Source: Gordonia hongkongensis
GTDB taxonomy: Bacteria; Actinomycetota; Actinomycetes; Mycobacteriales; Mycobacteriaceae
NCBI RefSeq assembly: GCF_023078355.1
Contig: NZ_CP095552.1
Span: forward strand, 806,001-870,000
Reading direction: 5' to 3'
DNA length: 64,000 nucleotides
Under the pieces are notes generated by a model. The model did no database searches. It was not told where the DNA came from and saw only the letters and a program-made list of their open reading frames with translations. Below are positions 1 through 7,609 of the stretch, in pieces. Within the stretch, counting starts at the first letter, position 1; each line of letters begins with the position of its first letter. The position numbers and the translations under genes were made by a program.

Positions 1-1044
1 ATCGGAACCGTCTTCGCGCGACTCGCGCGCGAGGCACTGCAGGCCGAATTCGCCGTCGACGACGGCCCGGACGATCTCCTCACCCGCCCGGACAACGCCC
101 CGCAACGTCTCGAGGTCCCGACCGCGGACGGGGCCCGTCTCAATGTCGAGGTCTACGGTGACCCCGACGGCCCCGGCGCCGACGACACCGGCGACGTCAT
201 CGTGATGGTCCACGGCTGGACCTGCAACACCGCCTACTGGTACCCGCAGATCAACCACCTGGCCGCCTCCGAGGGTGGCTCCCGCCGGGTCGTCACCTAC
301 GACCAGCGCGGCCACGGTGGCAGTGAGCGCGGCCACCGCCGACCGACCGTCGCCATGCTCGGTGAGGACCTCGACGCGGTGCTCGAGGCGGCAGTGCCGC
401 CCGGGCGCCGCGCGATCCTGGTGGGACACAGCATGGGTGGCATGACCATCATGTCGTGGGCGGCCCAGTATCCCGAGAAGGTCGGATCGCTGGTGTCGTC
501 GGTGGTGCTGGTCTCGACCGCCGCCAAGGCGGTCATGGACAACCACCTGCTGATCCCGGTCGATCTGCCGGTGTACGCCAAACCGTTCGCGCCGGCCGCC
601 GCGAAGATGATCACCTCGGTCCCGGTTCCGATCCCGAAGACGTCCTACGGCGTCCGCTTCTCGCACTACATCGCGCTGGGGCCGCACGCCCGCCGGGCGC
701 ACGTCGAGCTCGTCGACGAGATGATCGGCTCGTGCCCGCCGCGCGCTCGGGCCGGATGGGGTTCGGCAATGGGGAAGCTCGACGTGACCGCCGGACTCGA
801 GGCGTTGACGGTGCCGACCACCGTGGTCGTCGGCACCGAGGACCGGCTCACCCCGCAGGTACACGCCGAGCAGATAGCGGAGGTGTTGCGGCGCAACGGC
901 TCCCTGCGCGACCTGGTGGTCTACGAGGGTGTCGGACACATGTCGAGCATCGAGGCCGCCGAGCGCTTCAACGCCCTGCTCGACGAGGTCGTCGCCGAGA
1001 GTTCCCGGGAGACAGCGGATCTGAAGGACACCCAGTCGGTCTGA
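1..1044 (+). CDS. alpha/beta hydrolase, 5'-truncated by window start
   Basis: The reading frame is open from the first base, so the start codon lies before the window; an internal ATG at 202 is not the likely start because the preceding in-frame residues already read like the first strands of a hydrolase. The nucleophile elbow GHSMGG has its Ser codon at about 430. The late Asp is in the segment VVGTEDRLTP and the His in GVGHMSS, which completes a Ser-Asp-His triad. The family covers esterases, lipases and epoxide or C-C hydrolases; the substrate cannot be read from sequence. It converges on murB with a 13-bp gap. Confidence 0.85.
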   Translation: MGTVFARLAREALQAEFAVDDGPDDLLTRPDNAPQRLEVPTADGARLNVEVYGDPDGPGADDTGDVIVMVHGWTCNTAYWYPQINHLAASEGGSRRVVTYDQRGHGGSERGHRRPTVAMLGEDLDAVLEAAVPPGRRAILVGHSMGGMTIMSWAAQYPEKVGSLVSSVVLVSTAAKAVMDNHLLIPVDLPVYAKPFAPAAAKMITSVPVPIPKTSYGVRFSHYIALGPHARRAHVELVDEMIGSCPPRARAGWGSAMGKLDVTAGLEALTVPTTVVVGTEDRLTPQVHAEQIAEVLRRNGSLRDLVVYEGVGHMSSIEAAERFNALLDEVVAESSRETADLKDTQSV

Positions 1045-1057
1045 CCGGTCCTTCCCG

Positions 1058-2152
1058 TCACAGACTGCAGTTGACCAGAACCGGCTCGGGCCGCAATGTC
1101 ACCCCGAACGCCTCGACGACGCCGTCGCGGACCTCGCGAGCCAGATCGAGGAGCTGGGCGGTGGTCGCGGCGCCCCGATTGGTCAGCGCCAGAGTGTGCT
1201 TCGTCGAGAGTCGGACCGCCGCGTCCGGGCCCGGGTGCCCACGGTGGAAGCCTGCCCGTTCGATCAGCCACCCGGCCGACAGTTTGATCGCCGCGTCGGT
1301 GTCATCGGTGCCTGCGCGATAGGTGGGGATCGCGACATCGTCGCCGACGCGCGCCGCGATCCGGTCGAGCACCGCCGGGGCGTCATCGCCCGGCACGATC
1401 GGGTTGGTGAAGAACGAGCCGGCGCTCCAGGTGTCGAAGTCCGTCGTGTCGAGCACCATGCCCTTGCCCGCGCGCAGGTCGAGCACGGCTGCACGCGCCG
1501 TGGCGGCGTCGACCCGATCGTCCGGTTCGACCCCCACGCGGGTCGCGAGTTCGCGGTAGCGGATCGGCTGGCTCACGCGATCGTCGTTGAGCCAGAACGA
1601 GACCGCAACGACCACGAAGTCGTGCCGGTGCTTGAGATTGCTGGTCCGGTAGCCGAGACCGAGCTCGGTGGGGGAGACCCACCGCAGGTTGCCGGAGCGT
1701 CGATCGAGGACCTGAACCGATCGGAGGATGTCGGCCACCTCGACGCCGTAGGCCCCGACGTTCTGCACCGGGGTCGCCCCGGCCGCGCCGGGGATCCCGG
1801 AGAGGCACTCGAGCCCGCCGAAACCGGCGTCGACCGTCGCGGCGACCAGCTCGTCCCAGCCCACGCCGGCGTCGGCGACCACGTGCGGCCGTCCCGACTC
1901 ACGGCCAGAACCGAACTCGACGCGGCCGCTGGCGAGTACGACCGCCGTCCCGTCGAACCCGGCGTCGCCGATGACGAGGTTGGAACCGCCGCCGACGACG
2001 AGGACCGGCTCGGACCGTGCATCGAGGTCGAGGATGGTCTCCACGATGGTGCGGGTGTCTTCGCAGCGGATGATCTCGCGCGCGGGCCCACCCAGGCGAA
2101 GGGTGGTCAGCTCGGCGAGGGGCGCGCTCAGCGGCGCCTGCGTGTCGGTCAC
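1058..2152 (-). CDS. murB: UDP-N-acetylenolpyruvoylglucosamine reductase MurB
   Basis: MurB reduces UDP-GlcNAc-enolpyruvate to UDP-MurNAc with NADPH and FAD, the second committed step of cytoplasmic peptidoglycan precursor synthesis. The 364-residue product has the FAD-binding GGGSN at 54-58, the segment SGIPGAAGATPVQNVGAYG at 118-136, the active-site Arg in GYRTSN (about 169), the proton-donor Ser in AGSFFTNP (about 246) and a C-terminal Glu in LRPEP (about 356). The start is GTG at 2152 with a GAGGAC ribosome site just upstream. It is divergent from the DUF2505 gene across 38 bp, as its mycobacterial orthologue (Rv0482) is. Confidence 0.96.
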   Translation of the reverse strand: MTDTQAPLSAPLAELTTLRLGGPAREIIRCEDTRTIVETILDLDARSEPVLVVGGGSNLVIGDAGFDGTAVVLASGRVEFGSGRESGRPHVVADAGVGWDELVAATVDAGFGGLECLSGIPGAAGATPVQNVGAYGVEVADILRSVQVLDRRSGNLRWVSPTELGLGYRTSNLKHRHDFVVVAVSFWLNDDRVSQPIRYRELATRVGVEPDDRVDAATARAAVLDLRAGKGMVLDTTDFDTWSAGSFFTNPIVPGDDAPAVLDRIAARVGDDVAIPTYRAGTDDTDAAIKLSAGWLIERAGFHRGHPGPDAAVRLSTKHTLALTNRGAATTAQLLDLAREVRDGVVEAFGVTLRPEPVLVNCSL

Positions 2153-2177
2153 GTCCTCAACGTTAACCGGCGGGCGG

Positions 2178-2183
2178 TAGCGT
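2178..2183 (+). promoter_or_regulatory. leaderless -10 box of first DUF2505 gene
   Basis: TAGCGT fits the actinobacterial TANNNT -10 and ends 7 nt before the ATG at 2191, so transcription would begin at the start codon. Confidence 0.55.
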
Positions 2184-2190
2184 TCTCTCC

Positions 2191-2697
2191 ATGGCGAGCA
2201 AGCTGCAGCACACGGTGTCCTATCCCTTCTCCACCGCGCGTCTGTGGGCGATCTACACCACCGAGAAGTACTGGCACGACCTCGTCGAGCGCATGAACTC
2301 CGGGCACGGGCATGTCGAGAAGGTGACCATCAGCGAGGACACGGTCACCGTCGAGATCCAGCAGGGCATTCCCGCCGACAAGCTGCCCTCCGCGGTCACC
2401 AAGGTCATGCCCGGCGACCTCCGAATCCCGCGCAAGAACACGTACCGCCTGGTCGGCGACCGGATCGAGGGGGAGACACATGCCACGGTCGAGGGGGCGC
2501 CGGTGCCGGTCGACGTCACCGGCACCACCGTGACGTCGGGTGACCCGGCGACCACCGACAACCGCGCCGAGGTGTCGGTGAATCTCCCGCTGTTCGGCGG
2601 GAAGATCGAGAAGTCGGTGGTCAGCGAGCTGTCGGCGCTGCTCGACGCCGAGCGCGGACACACCGTCGAGTGGGAGACCGAGAATCCGCTGACGTAG
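2191..2697 (+). CDS. DUF2505 family protein (copy 1)
   Basis: This 168-residue protein belongs to the actinobacterial DUF2505 family, which has an SRPBCC/START-like helix-grip fold; no reaction is established. The N-terminal pattern HTVSYPFSTARLWAIYT and the C-terminal FGGKIEKSVVSEL are family-typical. No signal peptide or membrane segment is seen. It is divergent from murB, matching the mycobacterial Rv0481c-murB arrangement, and is followed after 10 bp by a second DUF2505 gene, so the two probably arose by tandem duplication and are co-transcribed. Confidence 0.85.
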   Translation: MASKLQHTVSYPFSTARLWAIYTTEKYWHDLVERMNSGHGHVEKVTISEDTVTVEIQQGIPADKLPSAVTKVMPGDLRIPRKNTYRLVGDRIEGETHATVEGAPVPVDVTGTTVTSGDPATTDNRAEVSVNLPLFGGKIEKSVVSELSALLDAERGHTVEWETENPLT

Positions 2698-2707
2698 CCT
2701 GGTCTGC

Positions 2708-3220
2708 ATGGCACGACGGCTCAGCTACTCCGCTCGGTACACGCAGTCCGCGGAGAAGCTCTACCAGGCCCAGAGCATCAAGCAGTACTGGGACGACATG
2801 ATGGCGGGCTTCCAGATGATCTCCCCGCATTGCGAGGTCGATTCCTTCGTCTCCGACGAGACGGGTATCCGGGTGGTCCTCAAGCAGACGATCGGGCGCG
2901 ACCAGCTGCCCGCGCTCGCGCAGACGGTGATGAAAAAGGACATGGTCATCACCCGCGAGGAGACCCTGGGCCCGTTCGACCCGGACAACACCAAGGGCAC
3001 CTACAACGCCTCGATCCCGGCGGGACCGGGCAGCCTCAACGGCTGGCAGGAGCTGTTCCCCACCGAGAACGGTGGCTGCACGATCCGCCGGACCAGTGAG
3101 GCGAAGGTCTTCGTCCCGTTCGTCAACGGCAAGCTCGAGCAGATGATCCTGATCAACCTCGTCGACCTGTTCCGCGCCGAGGCCGAGTACGCCAAGGACT
3201 GGGTCGACAAGAACTTGTGA
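2708..3220 (+). CDS. DUF2505 family protein (copy 2)
   Basis: This 170-residue protein is a diverged tandem paralogue of the preceding gene. It shares the N-terminal SYSARYTQSAEKLYQ and the C-terminal FVNGKLEQMILINLVDLF motifs at matching positions. The SRPBCC-like fold is inferred from family membership and no function is assigned. Its stop overlaps the GTG start of the downstream methyltransferase by 4 bp (GTGA), so the genes form an operon. Confidence 0.83.
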   Translation: MARRLSYSARYTQSAEKLYQAQSIKQYWDDMMAGFQMISPHCEVDSFVSDETGIRVVLKQTIGRDQLPALAQTVMKKDMVITREETLGPFDPDNTKGTYNASIPAGPGSLNGWQELFPTENGGCTIRRTSEAKVFVPFVNGKLEQMILINLVDLFRAEAEYAKDWVDKNL

Positions 3221-4030
3221 TCCGAGCCGGCCGCCCGTCCGTCAGGTCCGAGCGCATCGAGCACAGACCGCAGGGCCGGGTCACCCGGGGCACGACGAAC
3301 ATCAACCGGCTCCGGCGGGTGGACCGGTGGATGGTCCACTCCCCGCGGGTGCGTGCCGCCCTGGACGTGCCCCGGCCGCTGGTCGTCGACCTCGGCTACG
3401 GTGCGCGTCCGGACACGACCGTCGAGATGGCCGAACGGCTCCGCGCGGTCGCCCCGGATCTGGAGATGGTCGGTCTCGAGATCGACCCCGCCCGCGTGGT
3501 CGAGCCCCGCGCCGGCGTGCGGTTCGGGCTCGGCGGCTTCGAGCTGGGCGGCCTGCGACCCCGGGTGGTGCGCGCGTTCAACGTGCTGCGTCAGTACGAC
3601 GAGAACGAGGTCGACGACGCGTGGGCCCGGATCCGCGGTGCACTCTCGCCGGGCGGAGTGATCGTCGAGGGGACGTGCGACGAGATCGGCCGACGGTGCA
3701 GCTGGGTGCTGCTAGACGTCGACGGGCCGGTGAGCCTGACCCTCAGCTGGGCGCCGGAGCATTCGGACCGTCCGTCGGAACTGGCCGAGCGACTGCCCAA
3801 GGCGCTGATCCATCGCAACGTGCCGGGCGAGCGGATCCACACGCTGCTGGCCCTGGCCGATCAGTGTTGGGACCATCGCCGCGCCGCTGGCGCCGTACGG
3901 CCCGCGCGCCCGGTGGGTGCATGCACTGGGTCTGCTGCGCGACCGTGGGGTCGACTGCGAGGTGCCGCGGCGCCGCCTGTCCGACAACGTGCTCACGGTT
4001 CCCTGGGAGACGGTCGCACCGGCTGGATAG
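3217..4030 (+). pseudogene. class I SAM-dependent methyltransferase, apparent frameshift near 3877
   Basis: The N-terminal frame starts at GTG 3217 and reads a Rossmann methyltransferase: DLGYGARP (SAM motif I) then MVGLEIDP (motif II acidic residue). After WDH at 3868-3876 the frame turns into non-conserved Arg/Pro-rich sequence. The next frame continues naturally from about 3878 with AAPLAPYGPRARWVHALGLL and ends VPWETVAPAG at the TAG of 4028-4030. One extra base in the GC repeat near 3877 explains this. It is either a sequencing error or a real lesion. Substrate unknown. It lies in a tight operon between the DUF2505 genes and the nitrilase. Confidence 0.75.
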
Positions 4031-4033
4031 TGT
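4028..4033 (+). promoter_or_regulatory. leaderless -10 box of nitrilase gene
   Basis: TAGTGT, which includes the stop codon of the preceding gene, ends 7 nt before the ATG at 4041. This fixes the nitrilase start although the frame stays open upstream to 3327. Confidence 0.5.
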
Positions 4034-4040
4034 GGCCGTC

Positions 4041-4916
4041 ATGCGTGTCGCGATGGCCCAGATCAGTTCGACCGACGACCCCACCGCCAACCTCGAGACG
4101 GTGCGTGCGGCCACCGCGGACGCGGCGTCGCGCGGCGCCGAGCTCGTCGTCTTCCCGGAGGCGACGATGTGCCGGTTCGGGGTGCCGCTGAAGCCGGTCG
4201 CCGAGGATCTCGACGGTCCGTGGGCGCGCGGCGTGTCCGAGGTCGCCGCGGCGTCGGAGGTCACGGTGGTGGCCGGGATGTTCACGCCTGCCGGCGACGG
4301 CCGGGTCCGCAACACCGTCGTCGTCGCACACCCGGACGGGACACGCCGCGGGTACCACAAGATCCATCTCTACGACGCCTTCGGATTCACCGAGTCGAAG
4401 AACGTGGCCGCCGGGGCGGAGCCGCTGACCTTCGCGGTCGGCGACGTCACCGTCGGCGTGGCCACCTGCTACGACATCCGATTCCCCGCCTTGTTCACCC
4501 ACCTCGCACGGAGGGGCGCCCAGGTGATCGTGGTACCCACGTCGTGGGGTTCCGGACCGGGCAAACTCCGTCAGTGGGAGGTGCTGGCCTCGGCCCGAGC
4601 GCTGGACTCGACGACCTTCGTCGTGGCCGTCGACCAGGCGTTTCCCGCCGACGACGCGGCCGCGTCGTCGAGCGCGCCGACCGGAATCGGACACAGCCAA
4701 ATCACAGACCCATTCGGTACGTTGGTCGCCGCGTATCCGGATAGCATCCGGGTGGACGTGCACGACCTCGACCTAGCACTGGTCGACCAAGCCCGTACGC
4801 AACTGGCAGTCCTCGCCAACGAGCGCCCACTGCCGGTCGGCGGCGAGACGGACAACGACGTGACGCCGGCCCACACGCGGCTCCGCGAGTCAGACGACCC
4901 AGGACGGAACCCATGA
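4041..4916 (+). CDS. carbon-nitrogen hydrolase (nitrilase superfamily)
   Basis: This 291-residue enzyme has the Glu-Lys-Cys triad of the nitrilase superfamily: E40 in VVFPEA, K107 in YHKIHLYD and C143 in VATCYDIRFP. Family members hydrolyse amides or nitriles. Close relatives are often called Nit2-like omega-amidases or deaminated-glutathione amidases, so an amide repair role is plausible but not proven. The open frame extends to 3327, but ATG 4041 is chosen because it lies just after the methyltransferase stop, has a leaderless -10 and gives the family N-terminus MRVAMAQ. The 3' end overlaps the next ATG by 4 bp. It corresponds to Rv0480c. Confidence 0.9.
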   Translation: MRVAMAQISSTDDPTANLETVRAATADAASRGAELVVFPEATMCRFGVPLKPVAEDLDGPWARGVSEVAAASEVTVVAGMFTPAGDGRVRNTVVVAHPDGTRRGYHKIHLYDAFGFTESKNVAAGAEPLTFAVGDVTVGVATCYDIRFPALFTHLARRGAQVIVVPTSWGSGPGKLRQWEVLASARALDSTTFVVAVDQAFPADDAAASSSAPTGIGHSQITDPFGTLVAAYPDSIRVDVHDLDLALVDQARTQLAVLANERPLPVGGETDNDVTPAHTRLRESDDPGRNP

Positions 4917-6094
4917 GCGACAGCAACACGCCCCGCCCCGATTCCTCATCCGGGGACCCCGCCGACGAGACCGCGAAGATCGATCCGCACGCCGGCGACC
5001 CCTCCCAGCCCGGTACGACCGGTGAGCCGACGTCGACGGGCCAGGGCGGCGAATGGCGTCCGGTGTCCGGCACCGAACAGGGCGAGCCGCCCGCGACCGA
5101 GCAGTTCGCGACCGAACCGATCGTCCAGGGAGCGCAGGCCTACTCGGCCATCCCGCCGTCCGATGCCGACACCGGCACCATCGGCGGTGCCAAGCCCCCC
5201 ACCTCGCAGTTCGCGCCCGGCGAAGACCCGTACGGGCCCGGGACGACCGCCTCGGGACCGATTCCGCCGGGATCGCCCGACGGCACCGGCAGCGGGCCGG
5301 TCCTCACCTCCCCGCGCAAGAAGCGGAGCACCCGCAAGATCGTCGCCTTCAGCGTCGTCGGTGTGCTGCTCCTCGCGGTCATCGCCGCGGTCGGCAGCGA
5401 GCTGTACCTGCGCAACAAGGTCACCAACTGCCTCGAGGAGTCCTTCAGCGGGTTGACCGGCGTGCCGACCGAGGTGTCGCTCAGCCGTAAGCCGATCCTC
5501 CTGCAGGGCAGCGGCGACATCCCCTTCGTACAGGTCGACACCGATGACAGCGCCGGGGGCGTCCGTCTGCACATGCGTGCCGACGGCATCTCGGGCACCG
5601 AGAGCTCCACCGACATCCAGAGTCTCGACGGCACGGGTTTCATCCCCTACGAGCGGATCGTCGAACTCAGCAAGGAGCAGGCCGGGGCATCCGGTCAGAG
5701 CACCGGCACCCCGGCCGGTGGCGTCGGCGCGGTCGAGCAGATCACCGGCAATGCGGCCGACGGCACCTTCGAGGTGCAGGCCGCCTTCCCGGTCATGGTC
5801 TTCCAGGTGCCGGTGTCGGCGACCATCAAACCGGTGCTGAACGACGGCCGGGTCGACTTCGAGGTCGTGAAGGCCAGCGCCCTGGTCTTCGGCATCCCGC
5901 CGGACTTCGCGCAGCAGATCGTCGACCAGATCACGACGTCGTCGCTCGGCCCGTTCTTCGACGAGGTGCAGGTCGACTCGCTCGAGGTGACCGACAGCGG
6001 GCTCGAGTTCGCCATCAGCGGTTCGGACGTGCAGCTGACCAGTGAGATGACCGGCACCTCGTCGCAGAGCCAGTCGGGCGGTTGCTCGGTCTGA
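4913..6094 (+). CDS. DUF2993 (LmeA-like) membrane-anchored envelope protein
   Basis: The 393 residues begin with about 140 cytoplasmic residues rich in Pro, Gly, Thr and Asp. A single transmembrane helix (KIVAFSVVGVLLLAVIAAVG, about 144-163) follows, then an extracytoplasmic DUF2993 domain starting near NCLEESFSGLTGVP and ending in a Cys close to the C-terminus. In mycobacteria the DUF2993 protein LmeA acts in lipomannan elongation. This gene is the positional match of Rv0479c, whose role is less clear. Translationally coupled to the nitrilase (ATGA). Confidence 0.82.
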   Translation: MSDSNTPRPDSSSGDPADETAKIDPHAGDPSQPGTTGEPTSTGQGGEWRPVSGTEQGEPPATEQFATEPIVQGAQAYSAIPPSDADTGTIGGAKPPTSQFAPGEDPYGPGTTASGPIPPGSPDGTGSGPVLTSPRKKRSTRKIVAFSVVGVLLLAVIAAVGSELYLRNKVTNCLEESFSGLTGVPTEVSLSRKPILLQGSGDIPFVQVDTDDSAGGVRLHMRADGISGTESSTDIQSLDGTGFIPYERIVELSKEQAGASGQSTGTPAGGVGAVEQITGNAADGTFEVQAAFPVMVFQVPVSATIKPVLNDGRVDFEVVKASALVFGIPPDFAQQIVDQITTSSLGPFFDEVQVDSLEVTDSGLEFAISGSDVQLTSEMTGTSSQSQSGGCSV

Positions 6095-6101
6095 CCGGGA
6101 C

Positions 6102-6725
6102 TCAGACCGCCGGCGGCGGGTCGACGGTCAGGAACCAGACCGTCGGACCGTCGGTCAGCGTGAACTCTCCGTAGACCCGGCCGCCCCACTTCCGTGCGTA
6201 CACGTCGACCATGTGGGCGTCGGCCGTGCTGGCGGTGACCGGCGACCCCGCGCCGAGGGCCTCTTGCAGGACGGGTTCGAGCATTGCCGCGAGAGTGCCG
6301 TTCCTTCGATGGGCCGGGTGGACGAGGGCGAACACGATGCTGTGCGAAGTATCAATCGTGAGCGCGCGCGATTTCTCCTGGAGTTCGCGGAATCGTGGAA
6401 TCAAACCATCGAGGGCGGTCACGAAATGGCGTGTACGGTTCGCCAGTTCGTCGTCGACCGGTTGGGTCCGATGATCGGGGCCCGCCACCGCGATCAGTCC
6501 GGTCAATTCTCCGGTGGTGGCGAACAGACCCCGCAGGCCCGGCAGCAGATCGGTGAAGAGGACGTCGCCATACCACCGGAACACTTCGGGCGGGGAGTTC
6601 TCGCCCAGAAGCCATCGATAGACCGGGACCTCCTGCATTCCCGCCGCGAGAAGGTCGAGTGCGAGCGGGCGGTCGGCGGCCGTCAACGACCGTGATCCGG
6701 TCCCGGTCGCGTGAATGCTGACCAT
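6102..6725 (-). CDS. GNAT-like acetyltransferase
   Basis: The 207-residue product has a GNAT-type acetyl-CoA motif in its second half: VFALVHPAHRRNGTLAAML, with the Arg-Arg-x-Gly-x-Leu pyrophosphate loop, then a C-terminal segment VYARKWGGRVYGEF typical of the last GNAT strands. The N-terminal third is weakly conserved and the substrate is unknown. It converges on the DUF2993 gene. The start ATG (6725) sits inside a perfect 12-bp palindrome CATTGATCAATG (6723-6734), a possible autoregulatory site. Confidence 0.65.
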   Translation of the reverse strand: MVSIHATGTGSRSLTAADRPLALDLLAAGMQEVPVYRWLLGENSPPEVFRWYGDVLFTDLLPGLRGLFATTGELTGLIAVAGPDHRTQPVDDELANRTRHFVTALDGLIPRFRELQEKSRALTIDTSHSIVFALVHPAHRRNGTLAAMLEPVLQEALGAGSPVTASTADAHMVDVYARKWGGRVYGEFTLTDGPTVWFLTVDPPPAV

Positions 6726-6734
6726 TGATCAATG
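6723..6734. promoter_or_regulatory. palindrome over the GNAT start codon
   Basis: CATTGATCAATG is a perfect 12-bp palindrome overlapping the initiation codon of the GNAT gene. A regulator-binding role is inferred only from position and symmetry. Confidence 0.3.
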
Positions 6735-6863
6735 CCACCATGAAATCCCCGCGAATGTTCCCGGTCGGGTGAATTCCGCGCGAGATTCATGTGTTGTTTA
6801 GAACGGCATTTGAGAACCCAAACCAAGAATTATTCATATCGCAGGACGATTCCGTGATCGGTC

Positions 6864-6946
6864 TGTAACGTCGCCCCCGAGTCGTGTGACCAGGTGAGAC
6901 GCGCGACCGGCACTCAGGCATCTCACCATCATCAGAGGAGGCGGAT
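6864..6946 (+). promoter_or_regulatory. structured leader of mini-gene 1
   Basis: The leader begins with the element TGTAACGTCG (6864-6873), contains a GGTGAGA/TCTCACC inverted pair (6893-6899 and 6921-6927) and ends in a strong AGAGGAGG ribosome site before ATG 6947. The element-to-ATG distance (83 nt) and the second-arm-to-ATG distance (26 nt) are identical in the leader of mini-gene 2. TGTAAC could be the -10 box or the start of the transcript; this is undecided. Confidence 0.6.
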
Positions 6947-7075
6947 ATGGCAGGCATAGTCGAGGGCGGTCTCGCGGGTGCGATCGGAGGTGCCGTCGAG
7001 GCGATCATCGGCGGGCTCGGTGACGCGGGTTCGATCGGCGGCGGTTCGCTCGGTGGCAGCGATTCGGAGACCTGA
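6947..7075 (+). CDS. small Gly/Ile-rich peptide, copy 1 (42 aa)
   Basis: The ORF of 42 codons begins MAGIVEGGLAGAIGG and ends SLGGSDSET. It has no signal peptide and no Cys. Hydrophobic residues alternate with Gly and Glu in a way that could form an amphipathic or membrane-inserting helix, followed by a Gly/Ser acidic tail. A strong ribosome site (AGAGGAGG), a perfect terminator after it and a paralogue 350 bp downstream support a real gene. No family is recognised. Candidates by analogy are the tiny corynebacterial PorA/PorH channel peptides, or a phenol-soluble-modulin-like or signalling peptide; none is demonstrated. Confidence 0.7.
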   Translation: MAGIVEGGLAGAIGGAVEAIIGGLGDAGSIGGGSLGGSDSET

Positions 7076-7095
7076 ATCGACCCGACTCACCACCG

Positions 7096-7140
7096 GTTCA
7101 GCAGTTGATGGCCCCGACGGCATCAACTGCTGAACTGTTT
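7096..7140 (+). terminator. intrinsic terminator of mini-gene 1
   Basis: A perfect 15-bp stem, GTTCAGCAGTTGATG (7096-7110) with its complement at 7121-7135, encloses a 10-nt loop and is followed by TGTTT. It starts 21 bp after the stop codon. Confidence 0.85.
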
Positions 7141-7341
7141 CTGGGCCGAGTCAAGATTCGACGCAGGCACCCGCACGTTGCATTTTCGATGCATTGCAAG
7201 GGTGTTCACATTCGATTTCCCATGATTTCAATTCGGGCAATGTTGCGCTTTCAGCTGGGATGACGCTGTTTTCGTGGGTCCGATTGTTGCGATATGCGAA
7301 GGTGGGTTTCGCTGATAGGGGAGACATTCCCGAAATGAATA
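7141..7341. other. AT-richer spacer without a gene
   Basis: This stretch between the first terminator and the second leader has visibly lower GC than its surroundings (runs such as TTGCATTTTCG and CCATGATTTCAATT). No convincing ORF with a ribosome site was found on either strand. It probably holds the upstream promoter sequence of mini-gene 2. Confidence 0.5.
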
Positions 7342-7424
7342 TGTAACGTCGGCGTCGAGCCGACGCACGGGTGAGAGCGGACGGTGATCGACGAACAATC
7401 TCACCGATGACGAAGGGAGCAGAT
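7342..7424 (+). promoter_or_regulatory. structured leader of mini-gene 2
   Basis: This repeats the plan of the first leader: TGTAACGTCGG at 7342-7352, GGTGAGA at 7370-7376, TCTCACC at 7399-7405 and a GAAGGGAG ribosome site before ATG 7425. The element again lies 83 nt and the second arm 26 nt from the start codon, although the sequence between has diverged. Confidence 0.6.
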
Positions 7425-7529
7425 ATGTCTGACGCAATCGAGGGTGGCATCTCCGGCGCTATCGAGGAGATCATCGGCAACCTGGTCACCGGTTCGCTCG
7501 GTGGCGAGGAAGAGACCCCCGCCGGCTGA
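7425..7529 (+). CDS. small Gly/Ile-rich peptide, copy 2 (34 aa)
   Basis: The 34-residue peptide begins MSDAIEGGISGAIEEIIG and ends in an acidic GGEEETPAG tail. It aligns with copy 1 through I-[VE]-EGG-[LI]-x-GAI and a later GSLGG. It is shorter and more acidic than copy 1. The central IEGGISGAIEEIIGNLVTG can be drawn as an amphipathic helix. It has its own ribosome site and terminator. Function unknown, with the same candidate roles as copy 1. Confidence 0.7.
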   Translation: MSDAIEGGISGAIEEIIGNLVTGSLGGEEETPAG

Positions 7530-7544
7530 GTGCCCAGACTTTGC

Positions 7545-7576
7545 AACCGCCCCGCGACGGAAGTCGCGGGGCGGTT
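7545..7576 (+). terminator. terminator of mini-gene 2, possibly bidirectional with purU
   Basis: A perfect 14-bp stem AACCGCCCCGCGAC (7545-7558) pairs with 7563-7576 around a GGAA tetraloop. It lies between the + strand mini-gene and the end of purU on the - strand and may serve both. Confidence 0.85.
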
Positions 7577-7609
7577 CGCTGTGTGGGGGCGGTTCGCTGG
7601 GTGGGGCCC

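Noticed and set aside
7151..7546. 131-codon - strand frame across mini-gene 2
   Set aside because: No ribosome site or family resemblance; it conflicts with the leader and terminator of the + strand mini-gene.
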